Shown here in pieces: positions 52,329 through 61,208 of a DNA stretch of 64,000 bases; within the stretch, counting starts at the first letter, position 1; every line of letters begins with the position of its first letter. The DNA is from AP-15 sp036500965. GTDB lineage: Bacteria; Pseudomonadota; Alphaproteobacteria; ATCC43930; CGMCC-115725. The position numbers and the translations under genes are program-made. The stretch lies in contig DASYBC010000108.1 of assembly GCA_036500965.1 (NCBI GenBank), forward strand, positions 1-64,000. The letters are read 5' to 3'. The notes below the pieces were generated by a model, which made no database searches, was not told the origin of the DNA, and saw nothing but the letters and a program-made list of their open reading frames with translations.

Positions 52329-52976
52329 ATGCCCGAAGCAGCGCCAGGCGGAACCGACATCTTTGAGATCATGCACACGGTGCGGGCGATGCGGCGGTTG
52401 AAGCCCGACCCGGTGCCCGACGAGCTGATCCGTAAGATCCTGCTCGCTGGCCAGGCGGCGGCCAATGGCGGCAACACCCAGCGCTGGCGCTTTCTGGTAT
52501 TGAAAAACCACCCCGGCAAAAAAGTTGTGCAGGGCTACTATAAGAAGCTGTTCGACGAGGTCGTCGGGCCGCGCTACCGCAACAGCGCACCGCCGCCTGG
52601 ATCGGATCAGGCGCGGCAATTGCGGCAGATGACCGCAAACCAGTATCTGACCGACCATTACCATGAGGCGCCGGTGTGGATCGTTGCCTGTCTCGAAGGC
52701 GAAAATCCGGGATATTCGTCCGGCGCATCGATCTATCCGGCAGTGCAGAACATGCTCTTGGCGGCGCGGGCGCTCGGTCTCGGCTCGACCCTGACGACAC
52801 GGCACATCGGCTACGCAAAGGAGTGCGACGAGGCGATGGGCATCCCGCCCGGCTTCCATTCCTACGCGATCCTGCCGATCGGCTACCCAATAGGCCGGTT
52901 TGGCCCGGTCGGCCGCGGCCCGCTCTCCGAAGTCGTCTATCTCGACGGGTGGGACAAGCCCTATCCCGGCATCTGA
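52329..52976 (+). CDS. Nitroreductase-family flavoprotein
   Basis: 215 residues. IMHTVRAMRRLKPDPVPDEL at the start and GQAAANGGNTQRWRFLVL are the FMN-binding blocks; ASIYPAVQNMLLAARALGLG and PIGYPIGRFGPVGR follow. Likely reduces nitro- or quinone compounds with NAD(P)H. ATG after GGAGGAACAC. Operon with the dioxygenase before and the decarboxylase-like gene after. Confidence 0.93.
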   Translation: MPEAAPGGTDIFEIMHTVRAMRRLKPDPVPDELIRKILLAGQAAANGGNTQRWRFLVLKNHPGKKVVQGYYKKLFDEVVGPRYRNSAPPPGSDQARQLRQMTANQYLTDHYHEAPVWIVACLEGENPGYSSGASIYPAVQNMLLAARALGLGSTLTTRHIGYAKECDEAMGIPPGFHSYAILPIGYPIGRFGPVGRGPLSEVVYLDGWDKPYPGI

Positions 52977-52991
52977 TCCAGGGAGGAAAGC

Positions 52992-53540
52992 ATGCCCAGA
53001 ATTGCCCCGGTCGCCGGCAAAGCCGATGTCCCGGCCGAGCACCACCATGTCGTTGACGAGGTTGTAAAAGTGTTTGGCGGGGTGCGCGGCCCGTTCAGCA
53101 TCATGCTGAAGAGCCCTCCTCTCGCCGAACGGGTGCTGCCGCTGGTCACCTTTTTTCGCGAGGGCAGCGTGGTCGAGGCCAAGCTGCGTTCGCACGCGAT
53201 CCTCGCCGCGGTGCGCGAAAAGGAGGCGGCTTATGTGTGGGCGGCGCAGGTTGGCGCCGCGCGGCGGGCCGGCGTGCCCGACGCTGCGATCGATTTGCTG
53301 CGCGCCAAGGGCGACCCCGCTTCCTTGCCCGCCGACGAGCGCGACGTCGTCACCTACACCCGCCAGCTGATCCGCAACAACAAGGTCGATCAGGCATTGT
53401 TCGACCGGCTCAAGGACCGCCACGGCGAGCAGTGGCTGGTCGAATTGACCGCGGCGGCCAACTACTTCGCGTTCCTCTCCGGAATGGTCAACGCGTTCGA
53501 GGTGCCAGCCCCACCCGACGGCGACAAGCTGCCGGGCTGA
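52992..53540 (+). CDS. Carboxymuconolactone decarboxylase-family protein
   Basis: 182 residues, AhpD-like fold (SIMLKSPPLAERVLPLVTFF, RSHAILAAVREKEAAYVWAA, AANYFAFLSGMVNAFEV). The catalytic CxxC of AhpD is absent, as in the CMD group. With the ring-cleavage dioxygenase upstream it may act on a lactone intermediate. Starts 15 bases after the nitroreductase, after GGAGG. Confidence 0.88.
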   Translation: MPRIAPVAGKADVPAEHHHVVDEVVKVFGGVRGPFSIMLKSPPLAERVLPLVTFFREGSVVEAKLRSHAILAAVREKEAAYVWAAQVGAARRAGVPDAAIDLLRAKGDPASLPADERDVVTYTRQLIRNNKVDQALFDRLKDRHGEQWLVELTAAANYFAFLSGMVNAFEVPAPPDGDKLPG

Positions 53541-53560
53541 TCCGCCCGCCTGGCCGCGCC

Positions 53561-54895
53561 ATGCGCGGGCGCGGGCTGGTCCTCGCCGCCCCAGCCTCGG
53601 GCAGCGGCAAAACCCTCGTGACGGCGGGCCTGCTGCGCTTGTTGCGCCGGCGCGGGCTTCGCGTCGCTGCCGCCAAGGCCGGACCCGATTTCATCGACCC
53701 GACCTTTCACGCCGTGGCGAGCGGGCGGCCCTGCCTCAATCTCGATGTCTGGGCAATGCGCCCGCAGACCCTGGCCTCGCTCGTCGCCGAGCTCGAAAGC
53801 GCCGCCGAGCTCGTGCTGTGCGAAGGGATGATGGGCCTGTTCGACGGCACCGGGTCCGATGGCGAAGCGGGCTCGGCCGCCGAGCTCGCTCTGATCACCG
53901 GCTGGCCCGTTGTGCTGGTCGTCGATGCGCGCGGCCAGGGCGCTTCGGTCGCGGCGCTGCTGCGCGGCTTTGCCGGCCATCGGCCCGAGCTGCCGCTCGC
54001 CGGCGTCATCTTCAACCGGGTGGCCAGCGAACGCCATCGCGCGCTGCTGCTCGATGCGGTGAGCCGGCACCTGCCCGACCTCGCGATCCTCGGCGCGTTG
54101 CCGGCCGATCCGGCGCTGGGGCTGCCGTCGCGCCATCTCGGCCTCGTCCCGGCCGACGAAAATGCGGCGGCCGACGCAGCGATCGAACGCGCCGCGGAGC
54201 TGGCCGGCTCGTCGTTCGACGTCGACCGGCTGCTGCGGCTGGCACGGCCCTCAAGCCTCGGCGTCTCCGATGCGGCGCCGGGCATTGCCCCGCTGGGCCA
54301 ATGCATCGCGGTGGCGCGCGACCATGCATTCGGCTTCTCGTACCCGGCGCTGCTCGACCAATGGCGCCGCGACGGCGCCGAGCTGTCGTTGTTCTCGCCG
54401 CTCGCCGACGAGCCGCCCGAGCCGGCCGCCAACGCCGTCTATCTGCCGGGCGGCTACCCGGAGCTGCACGCCGGCCGGCTCGCCGCGGCCGATGCATTTC
54501 GCGCCGGCTTGCGCCGCGCTGCCGCCGAGGGCAAGCCGATCTATGGCGAATGCGGCGGCTACATGGTGCTGGGCGAAGCTTTGATCGACGCCGCCGGGTG
54601 CCGCCGGCCGATGACGGAATTGCTGCCGCTGGTCACGAGCTTTGCCGAACGGCGTCTGTCGCTCGGCTACCGCGAGACGGCGCTGCTCGCCGACGGGCCG
54701 CTCGGCGCCGCCGGGGCGCGGTTCCGCGGCCACGAATTCCATTACGCGACGGCGATCAACGAGAACGGCGCCGCGCCGTTGTGGGTGGCGGCCGATGCTG
54801 CCGGCCTGGGCTTGGGAATTTGCGGGCTGCGGCGCGGCTCAGTCTTTGGCTCGTTCATCCATCTGATCGACGGCTCGCCCGCGACCCCAGCCTAA
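53561..54895 (+). CDS. cobB: Cobyrinate a,c-diamide synthase
   Basis: Amidates cobyrinic acid in cobalamin synthesis. N-terminal P-loop-like VLAAPASGSGKTLVTAGLL; KAGPDFIDPTFH and GMMGLFDGTGSDGEAGS; C-terminal class I glutaminase-like domain with YLPGGYPELHA and YGECGGYMVLGEALI (nucleophile Cys) and FRGHEFHYATA. 444 residues from the ATG at 53561. Its last codons are in a palindromic repeat. No other cob genes are in the window. Confidence 0.93.
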   Translation: MRGRGLVLAAPASGSGKTLVTAGLLRLLRRRGLRVAAAKAGPDFIDPTFHAVASGRPCLNLDVWAMRPQTLASLVAELESAAELVLCEGMMGLFDGTGSDGEAGSAAELALITGWPVVLVVDARGQGASVAALLRGFAGHRPELPLAGVIFNRVASERHRALLLDAVSRHLPDLAILGALPADPALGLPSRHLGLVPADENAAADAAIERAAELAGSSFDVDRLLRLARPSSLGVSDAAPGIAPLGQCIAVARDHAFGFSYPALLDQWRRDGAELSLFSPLADEPPEPAANAVYLPGGYPELHAGRLAAADAFRAGLRRAAAEGKPIYGECGGYMVLGEALIDAAGCRRPMTELLPLVTSFAERRLSLGYRETALLADGPLGAAGARFRGHEFHYATAINENGAAPLWVAADAAGLGLGICGLRRGSVFGSFIHLIDGSPATPA

Positions 54896-54932
54896 CCCTC
54901 CCCCAGCGTGCGGGAAGGAAGTGGGGGCTGGG
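54885..54932. repeat. Palindromic repeat at the cobB 3' end
   Basis: CCCCAGCC (54885-54892) pairs with GGGGGCTGGG (54923-54932), with AACCCTCCCCCAGCGTGCGG inside. Related to the HPNPSP-encoding repeats elsewhere in the window. It contains the cobB stop codon. Confidence 0.55.
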
Positions 54933-54978
54933 CGGGTGACCGATTGCGCGGCCAAAGACATCTTGAAGCCGGAACGCG

Positions 54979-56022
54979 ATGAACGCAGAATCGCCGGCGC
55001 TGCGGATGCCGCCCCTGCAACCGATCGGAAGTCACGTTGGCATGCAATACGTCACTCTCGGCAGGACCGGGTTCAAAGTCAGCGTCGCCGGGCTCGGCTG
55101 CGGCGGGTTCAGCCGGCTCGGGCTCGGCACCGGCAAGAGCGAGGCCGAGGCGGTCGCCCTGGTGCACCAAGCCTTCGACCTCGGGGTCAATTTGTTCGAC
55201 ACCGCGGCGGTCTACGGCACCGAAGCGGTGCTCGGCGCGGCGCTGAAGGGATTGCCGCGCGACCGGGTGGTGGTCGCGACCAAGGCGTGGATCCCGCGCG
55301 GCGAAGGGCGTTCCGCGGCCGAGCGCGCGGTCGCCAGCCTCGACAATTCGCTCAGGCTGCTCGGTATCGACTGCATTGACGTCTTCCAGCTGCACGGGGT
55401 ATCGCCCGGGGCTTACGACCGCGCCCGCGAGGTGATCGCCCCGGCCCTCTTAAAGGAGCAGAAGAAGGGCAAAATCCGCTACCTCGGCGTCACCGAAACC
55501 GGCTCCAGCGACGCCGGGCACAAGATGTTGATGCGCGCCGTCGAGGACGGCACCTGGGACGTCGTCATGCTCGGCTTTCACATGATGCACCAGAACGCGC
55601 GAACCGCGGTCTTTCCGCGCACGATCGCCAACGGGGTCGGCACCTTGCTGATGTTTGTGGTGCGCAACATCTTCTCAAAACCGGAACGGCTGAAGGCGGC
55701 GCTGCGCGAGCTGACCGCCCGCAAAGAGCTGCCGCGCTGGCTCGCCGACGCGCCAAACCCGCTCGGGTTCCTGATCCATCCGGCGGACGGGGGCGCCGCC
55801 ACCGTGACCGAGGCGGCCTACCGCTTTGCCCGACACGAGCCCGGGGCCGATGTCGTGTTGTTCGGCACCGGCGACCCCGAGCATTTGCGCACCAACATCG
55901 CTTCGATCCTGAAGCCGCCCTTGCCCGAGACTGACCGCCGCATCCTTGCGAAGCTGTTCGGCCATCTGGAGGGCGTTGGCCTCGACCCGCCGACCTACAT
56001 GCCCGGCCTCACCTTGCACTGA
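54979..56022 (+). CDS. Aldo/keto reductase
   Basis: 347 residues. GRTGFKVSVAGLGCGGFSRLG, NLFDTAAVYGTEAVLG with catalytic Asp/Tyr, VATKAWIPRGEGRSAAERAV with the Lys, and DCIDVFQLHGVSP. An NADPH-dependent reductase of unknown substrate; long version of the family. Start could be 54979 or the ATG at 55042 (MQYVTLG). Confidence 0.9.
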   Translation: MNAESPALRMPPLQPIGSHVGMQYVTLGRTGFKVSVAGLGCGGFSRLGLGTGKSEAEAVALVHQAFDLGVNLFDTAAVYGTEAVLGAALKGLPRDRVVVATKAWIPRGEGRSAAERAVASLDNSLRLLGIDCIDVFQLHGVSPGAYDRAREVIAPALLKEQKKGKIRYLGVTETGSSDAGHKMLMRAVEDGTWDVVMLGFHMMHQNARTAVFPRTIANGVGTLLMFVVRNIFSKPERLKAALRELTARKELPRWLADAPNPLGFLIHPADGGAATVTEAAYRFARHEPGADVVLFGTGDPEHLRTNIASILKPPLPETDRRILAKLFGHLEGVGLDPPTYMPGLTLH

Positions 56023-56032
56023 CCTTGCAAAC

Positions 56033-56890
56033 ATGGGCCTCAGCCTGCGACCGGGTGATGGAATCGAAGACCGGCTGGAACCGCGCGTTGCGTCCACGCG
56101 GATTCGCGCTGCCGAAGGATTACCCGGCCGGCGGCCTGACAAAAACGCTCCGCCGCATCGGCGCGCGCTGGTGCGCGTGTGCGGGCTCGCCGCGGTCAGG
56201 GCCTTGTGCGAGCGCGATCCGGGCCGGGTCGAGCGGCTCTATTTCGAGCCCCGGCTGCGCGCCGAGGTCGGCTCGTTCTGCGCGGCGCTGGCACACGCCC
56301 GCAAGCCTTATCGCGAGGTGGGTGCCACCGAGCTCGCGCGGATCGCCGGCACCCTGTTGCATGGCGGGGTCGCCGCGATCGCCCGGCCGCGGCCGCTCGC
56401 CACCTTTGATGCCGCGGCGGCGCCGGAGTGGGCGCGGGACGGTAAGCCGCTGCTGGTGCTCGACGGCGTCGGCAATCCGCACAATCTCGGCGCCATCGCC
56501 CGCACCGCCGCGTTTTTCGGGATCGAGCGGATCGTGCTCGCCGACCGCCCCGACCAGGCGCTCCCGTCCGACGCGAGCTATCGCGTGGCCGAGGGAGGGC
56601 TCGAGCATTTATCCCTCTATCGCGCATCGCTGCCGCATGCCTTGATCGCGTTGCGGCGGGGCTACTGGATCGTCGGCGCCGCTCTCGGCGAGGGCGCGCC
56701 GTTGGCCCGGAATCGCATCGCCAAGCCGCCGGCCCTGGTGCTCGGCAATGAGGAAGCCGGGATCGGCGCCACGACGCTCGCCGCCTGCGACCAGATCGCG
56801 ACCATCCCCGGCTCCGGCCGGGTGCAATCGCTCAACGTTGCCGCCGCGGCGGCAATCCTGATCCACGAGCTGACCAGCGGCCGGGGCTAG
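56033..56890 (+). CDS. TrmH/SpoU-family RNA methyltransferase
   Basis: 285 residues. N-terminal substrate-binding domain (VCGLAAVRALCERDPGRVERLYF) and a SPOUT knot domain with LLVLDGVGNPHNLGAIARTAAFFG, PALVLGNEEAGI and ATIPGSGRVQSLNVAAAAAILIHE (motifs 1, 2 and 3). Methylates ribose 2'-OH of tRNA or rRNA; exact target unknown. ATG at 56033 is likely; 10 bases after the aldo/keto reductase. Confidence 0.9.
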   Translation: MGLSLRPGDGIEDRLEPRVASTRIRAAEGLPGRRPDKNAPPHRRALVRVCGLAAVRALCERDPGRVERLYFEPRLRAEVGSFCAALAHARKPYREVGATELARIAGTLLHGGVAAIARPRPLATFDAAAAPEWARDGKPLLVLDGVGNPHNLGAIARTAAFFGIERIVLADRPDQALPSDASYRVAEGGLEHLSLYRASLPHALIALRRGYWIVGAALGEGAPLARNRIAKPPALVLGNEEAGIGATTLAACDQIATIPGSGRVQSLNVAAAAAILIHELTSGRG

Positions 56891-56925
56891 GCCGATCGTT
56901 CTCAGGCCGGTTCGCCGAACACCAT

Positions 56926-58401
56926 TCAGCTCTGCGCGGCCGAGCGGGCCGCGCGCAGCGCCGCCGGCACAGCCGCGACCGGCAGCGCCGAGAACACCAG
57001 GAAAACCCAGACAACGGCGCGCATCGCACCTTCGGCCCCGAGCGCCGGATCGGCGAAGCCGGCGAGGTTTGCGACCACTCCGGCGAGGGCGGAGGCAAAA
57101 GCCTGCGCGATCAGCTGCAAGGTCGAGATGAAGGCGCCGGCGAGATCGCGTTCGGGATCATTCGCGGATGCGATCAGCAGGCTCGCGAGATATGCCCAGG
57201 CAAGGCCGACCCCCGCCCCAACCGGAACCAAACTCGCCGCCACCAGCACCAGCGAGCCGGTCTTCAAGGCCCATGCGGTCAGCACGAAGCCGGCGGCCTG
57301 CAGCATCGGGCCGCCGATAATAAAGACGCGAGCGTTGGTGCGTCCTGCCGACGAGCTGGCGAAGGCGGCAAGCGTCCAGGACACGGCGACGTCCGCGCTC
57401 AGATAGCCGCCGGTGATCGGCGCGTGGCCGCCGACTGCGGTGGCTACATACGGCACATAGAAATTCGCCATCGTGCTGCCTGCCATCAGCGCCATCGCCA
57501 GCGAGACCGCCCCGAGCGTGTGGCGAGGATCGAACGCTCCGGTCGGCAATAGACGCGAACCGCTGGCGCGGCGCTCTACGGCGTCGTCGCGGCGCAGCGT
57601 CATCCCGAGCAGCACAAGGCCGGCGATTATCCCGCAACCGCCGGTCAGCGCCCGTCCCGTCGTTCCGCCGAGAGCCACGGCCATCACCGCGAACCCGAGC
57701 AGCGCCAACCGCCCATAACCGATCTTGGCGGAGGCAGTGGCGGACGTCGGGACGCCATCGCCGCGGTTCAGCGTGGTTCGTTCGGCGAGCGCTCCGACTG
57801 CGAAGGCGATCGGAATATCGATCCAGAAGGCCCATCGCCACAGGCCCCAGCCGGCGAGGATCCCGCCGAACAGCGGTCCGCACAAGGCGCCGACGCTCCA
57901 AACGCCGGACACCATCGTGATCGCGCGGGTGTGCAGAGCCGTCGGAAAGAGCCGCCGGATCGCCGTGTAGGCGAGCGCCATTAGTAACCCGCCGCCCAAC
58001 CCTTGGAGCAGCCGCCCGGCCAGGAAGAGGCCGATGTCGGGCGCAGTGGCGCAGGTTGCGCTGCCGCCGGCAAATACAAGGAGGCTGATCCGGTAGGCGC
58101 CGCGCAGACCGCGCGAAGCCGCGAGCCGCGCCGCAAGGGCCGCACCCCAGATCGCGCCGAGAAACGCGAGCGTCACGGTCCAGGCGAAAAGGCGCAGGCC
58201 GCCGATTTCGGCCACGGCCGACGGCAGCACGGTGGCGACGACCCGCAGCGAGAGCGCATGCATCAAGACGCCGCCGGTCAGCACCGCGAGCGGGCCGGCA
58301 TTGCCGCCGGCAAAGAGCGCGGTCCAACCGCTGGGCCCGGCACCATCGGCGTTAAAGCCGACGGTTTTGCCCCAGCCGCCGCGACGTCCGTTCAGGGTCA
58401 T
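56926..58401 (-). CDS. MFS transporter (DHA-type)
   Basis: 491 residues, about 12-14 membrane segments. LFAWTVTLAFLGAIWGAALAARLA, GRLLQGLGGGLLMALAYTAIRR and LCGPLFGGILAGWGLWRWAFW (motif C) point to the drug:H+ antiporter group. Substrate unknown. Divergent from the LysR gene with a strong palindrome between. Confidence 0.88.
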   Translation of the reverse strand: MTLNGRRGGWGKTVGFNADGAGPSGWTALFAGGNAGPLAVLTGGVLMHALSLRVVATVLPSAVAEIGGLRLFAWTVTLAFLGAIWGAALAARLAASRGLRGAYRISLLVFAGGSATCATAPDIGLFLAGRLLQGLGGGLLMALAYTAIRRLFPTALHTRAITMVSGVWSVGALCGPLFGGILAGWGLWRWAFWIDIPIAFAVGALAERTTLNRGDGVPTSATASAKIGYGRLALLGFAVMAVALGGTTGRALTGGCGIIAGLVLLGMTLRRDDAVERRASGSRLLPTGAFDPRHTLGAVSLAMALMAGSTMANFYVPYVATAVGGHAPITGGYLSADVAVSWTLAAFASSSAGRTNARVFIIGGPMLQAAGFVLTAWALKTGSLVLVAASLVPVGAGVGLAWAYLASLLIASANDPERDLAGAFISTLQLIAQAFASALAGVVANLAGFADPALGAEGAMRAVVWVFLVFSALPVAAVPAALRAARSAAQS

Positions 58402-58411
58402 ATGCGACGCC

Positions 58412-58432
58412 TTCCGACATTATCTGTCAGAA
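58412..58432. promoter_or_regulatory. 21-bp palindromic operator candidate
   Basis: TTCCGACA-TTATC-TGTCAGAA: eight-base arms matching at seven positions, eleven bases upstream of the MFS start codon. The shape is more typical of a TetR-type operator than of a LysR box. The adjacent LysR-type gene or an unlinked TetR could use it. Confidence 0.55.
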
Positions 58433-58507
58433 TGCTAGGCACCGGGTAGCCTCTTTGCTAATGGTCGCTGCTCACCCGTCGATGAGCACAGATCATGCGA
58501 GGCGCCG

Positions 58508-59554
58508 ATGCCCAGCCCCTACCGCTCGCTTCCACCGCTCGGGACGCTGCGTACCTTCGAGGCCGTTGCCCGGCAGCTCTCGTTTACCCGCGCGGCCGAT
58601 GAGCTCGCCCTGACCCAAAGTGCCGTCAGCCATCAGATCCGGGCGCTCGAGGAGCAGTTGGGCGCACGGCTCTTTCAGCGCCGGCATCGCGCGATCGAGT
58701 TGACCGCGGATGGGCAAACCTTGCTGGAGGGCGTGCGCGCCGGGCTCGACAGCGTGCTGTTCGCCAGCGAGCGGGTGCGCAGCCGACGCCGGGTCGGCGT
58801 CCTGACCGTAGCGGCGCCGGCGGCCTTCGCGGTGTGGTGGCTGGTCCCGCGCCTCGGCCGGTTCGCAGCGCTCCACCCCGAAATCGAGGTGCGGATCGCC
58901 GCGATCGACGGCCGCGAGCCCGACCTTTGGCGCGACGGGATCGACGTCGCCGTGGTCAAGCGCCCGGCAAAGGCCGCCGTGGGCAACGAGGTCGAGATGC
59001 CCCTGTTGCACGAGCTGGTGTTTCCGGTGTGCGCGCCCTCGCTGCTTGGCGACGCGCAGCCGCTGACCGATCCGCGCGACTTGCTGCCGTACACGCTGAT
59101 CGAATGCGAGGAGGCGGCAACCGAGGATGCCGAATTTGCCTGGTCGACCTGGCTCGGCCGGTTTGGCCTCGAGTCCGCCCCCGCAGGAAGGCGGCTCAGG
59201 TTCAGCCATTTTGGCGTGGCTCTGTCGGCGGCAGTGGACGGGCTCGGCATTGCCCTCGGCCGATCGCCGATGGTCGATGCAGAATTGGCCGCCGGCCGGC
59301 TGGTGCGGCCATTCGCCCAGCGGGTATCGGCTAAGGCGTCGAGTGTGTTCGCGCTCGCCTGGCGCAGCACCGGGGCGGTCCTGCAAGACCAGCGCATCGC
59401 CGCCTTTCGCGATTTCGCATTGGACGAGGCGTGCGGGTGCGAGCTCGCCGCGGGTCCGTGCGGGATGCCGGCGTCCGAGCGGGATGCGCGGGCTCGCGCC
59501 GGCTGGATGGCCGGCCGGGCGGCGCGGCGGGCGGTGGTCGAGGTCCGGCTATAG
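58508..59554 (+). CDS. LysR-family transcriptional regulator (GcvA-like)
   Basis: 348 residues. N-terminal winged helix LRTFEAVARQLSFTRAADELALTQSAVSHQI is quoted in part: RAADELALTQSAVSHQIRAL; then a periplasmic-binding-type effector domain (AVWWLVPRLGRFAALHPEIE; FSHFGVALSAAVDGLGIALG). A 40-residue C-terminal tail is unusual. Likely regulates the divergent MFS gene. Overlaps the DTW gene by six bases, convergent. Confidence 0.93.
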   Translation: MPSPYRSLPPLGTLRTFEAVARQLSFTRAADELALTQSAVSHQIRALEEQLGARLFQRRHRAIELTADGQTLLEGVRAGLDSVLFASERVRSRRRVGVLTVAAPAAFAVWWLVPRLGRFAALHPEIEVRIAAIDGREPDLWRDGIDVAVVKRPAKAAVGNEVEMPLLHELVFPVCAPSLLGDAQPLTDPRDLLPYTLIECEEAATEDAEFAWSTWLGRFGLESAPAGRRLRFSHFGVALSAAVDGLGIALGRSPMVDAELAAGRLVRPFAQRVSAKASSVFALAWRSTGAVLQDQRIAAFRDFALDEACGCELAAGPCGMPASERDARARAGWMAGRAARRAVVEVRL

Positions 59555-60160
59555 CGCGCCGCTGCGTTGCCCGCTGGGGCGCGTTCGGGCCTCGGCGACC
59601 AGGCGGTCGAGCGCGCTTTTCAGCGCGGCCTCGAGCTCGGGGCGGTTTTCGATGCGCGCCAGCAGCAGGGCCGCGGCTTCGATCGTCGACAGCGCCTCGC
59701 GCCGCGGCTCGCGACGGATCCGGTTGAAATCCGACGGGCGCTGCGGATCGAGCACCAAGCGGCGCAATTTGAGCAGCCAGGGGTTGCGCCACCACAGCGC
59801 CTTCGCCTCGCTCCAGCTGCCGTCGAGCAGCACGGCGCCGTCGAGCCCGCGCAGCATCACGTGCTGGTCCGGCACCGGCTGGCCGAGGCGGTCGATGGCG
59901 ACGACCTCGCGCTCCAGGCCGAACCTGCGCGGCCGCACCGAGCCGAGATGCAGCACCGCCCAGCGGCGCGGGTCCGGCGACGGCCCGGCGGCGGCGCCGA
60001 GCGCGCGGCCCAGATTGGGCCAGGACAGCCCGACCGCCAGCCTGGCTCGCCGCAGCATGGCCGCTGCGAGGGCGGCCGTCGCCGTGCTCTCCTTCTGCTC
60101 ACGCGGATGCTGCAGGATCAGAATGAACAGCCGGTTGTCGAGCTTCGCGTCGCCTTCCAT
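59549..60160 (-). CDS. DTW-domain protein (tRNA acp3U synthase-like)
   Basis: 203 residues. FILILQHPREQKESTATAAL and LLDGSWSEAKALWWRNPWLL are the DTW-domain motifs of TapT/YfiP, which puts 3-amino-3-carboxypropyl on uridine in tRNA. The Asp-Thr-Trp motif reads DGSW here. The N-terminal zinc-binding cysteines of E. coli TapT are absent. Standalone on the minus strand. Confidence 0.82.
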   Translation of the reverse strand: MEGDAKLDNRLFILILQHPREQKESTATAALAAAMLRRARLAVGLSWPNLGRALGAAAGPSPDPRRWAVLHLGSVRPRRFGLEREVVAIDRLGQPVPDQHVMLRGLDGAVLLDGSWSEAKALWWRNPWLLKLRRLVLDPQRPSDFNRIRREPRREALSTIEAAALLLARIENRPELEAALKSALDRLVAEARTRPSGQRSGAL

Positions 60161-60320
60161 CCGACCTCACGATGCCTTACCCGCCGCCGGTATTGTAAAA
60201 TGTTGGGGGATGACCGAGCGGGCTGCGACGTTACCATCTCCAGCCGTCTGATTCACTGTCGGGCGAGAAGCTGTGATATGAGCTTGCCCAGGGCTTGCCG
60301 GGCAATCATCGGGGGCGTTC

Positions 60321-61193
60321 ATGCACAAGCGCATTCGCAAGGCCGTTTTCCCGGTTGCCGGATTGGGCACCCGGTTTTTGCCGGCAACCAAGGCGATGCC
60401 GAAGGAGATGTTGCCGGTCGTCGACAAACCGCTCATTCATTACGCGGTCGAGGAAGCCAAGGCGGCGGGCATCGAGCAATTCTTTTTTGTCACCAGCCGG
60501 GCAAAGAGCGCCATTGACGACCATTTCGACCGGGCTTTCGAGCTCGAGGCGACGTTGCGTGAGCGCGGCCAGAATGCGCTGGTCGAAGAGCTCGAGGCGA
60601 GGCTGCCCGAACCGGGGCAGATCGCCTATACTCGCCAGCAGACGCCGCTCGGCCTCGGCCATGCCGTCTGGTGCGCGCGCGAGCTGGTCGGCGACGAGCC
60701 CTTTGCCGTGCTGCTGGCCGACGACCTGATGGTGTGCGACACGCCGTGCCTGGCGCAGATGGTCGAGGCTTACGACGAGATCGGCGGCAATTTGGCGGCG
60801 GTGATCGAGGTGCCGCGCGAGCAGACCCGGCGCTACGGCGTGCTCGACATCGTCGCCGACGACGGCCGGCTGGTGCGGGCGCGCGGCGTCGTCGAAAAGC
60901 CGGAGCCAGCCAAGGCACCATCGACCTCGACGATCATCGGCCGCTACATCATCCAGCCCGAGGTATTTGGCCACCTCGCCCGGACCGAAGCCGGCAGCGG
61001 CGGCGAGATCCAGCTGACCGATGCGCTGGCCCGACTGATCGAGGACGGCCAGCCGTTTCACGGGCTGCGTTTTTCGGGGCGGCGGTATGATTGCGGCGAC
61101 AAGCTCGGCTTTCTCGAGGCGACGATCGCGCTCGGCTTGCAGCATCCCGAGCTCGGCGCGCAGCTGCGCCGGGTGCTGAGCTCATACCTCTAG
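60321..61193 (+). CDS. galU: UTP--glucose-1-phosphate uridylyltransferase
   Basis: Makes UDP-glucose for cell-surface sugars. GLGTRFLPATKAMPKEMLP (signature and metal site), VVDKPLIHYAVEEA, FVTSRAKSAIDDHFD, PLGLGHAVWCAR and GEIQLTDALA. 290 residues. Followed 15 bases later by the phosphomannomutase, with which it forms a sugar-nucleotide pair. Confidence 0.96.
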   Translation: MHKRIRKAVFPVAGLGTRFLPATKAMPKEMLPVVDKPLIHYAVEEAKAAGIEQFFFVTSRAKSAIDDHFDRAFELEATLRERGQNALVEELEARLPEPGQIAYTRQQTPLGLGHAVWCARELVGDEPFAVLLADDLMVCDTPCLAQMVEAYDEIGGNLAAVIEVPREQTRRYGVLDIVADDGRLVRARGVVEKPEPAKAPSTSTIIGRYIIQPEVFGHLARTEAGSGGEIQLTDALARLIEDGQPFHGLRFSGRRYDCGDKLGFLEATIALGLQHPELGAQLRRVLSSYL

Positions 61194-61208
61194 ACGGGAG
61201 GCGCGCCG

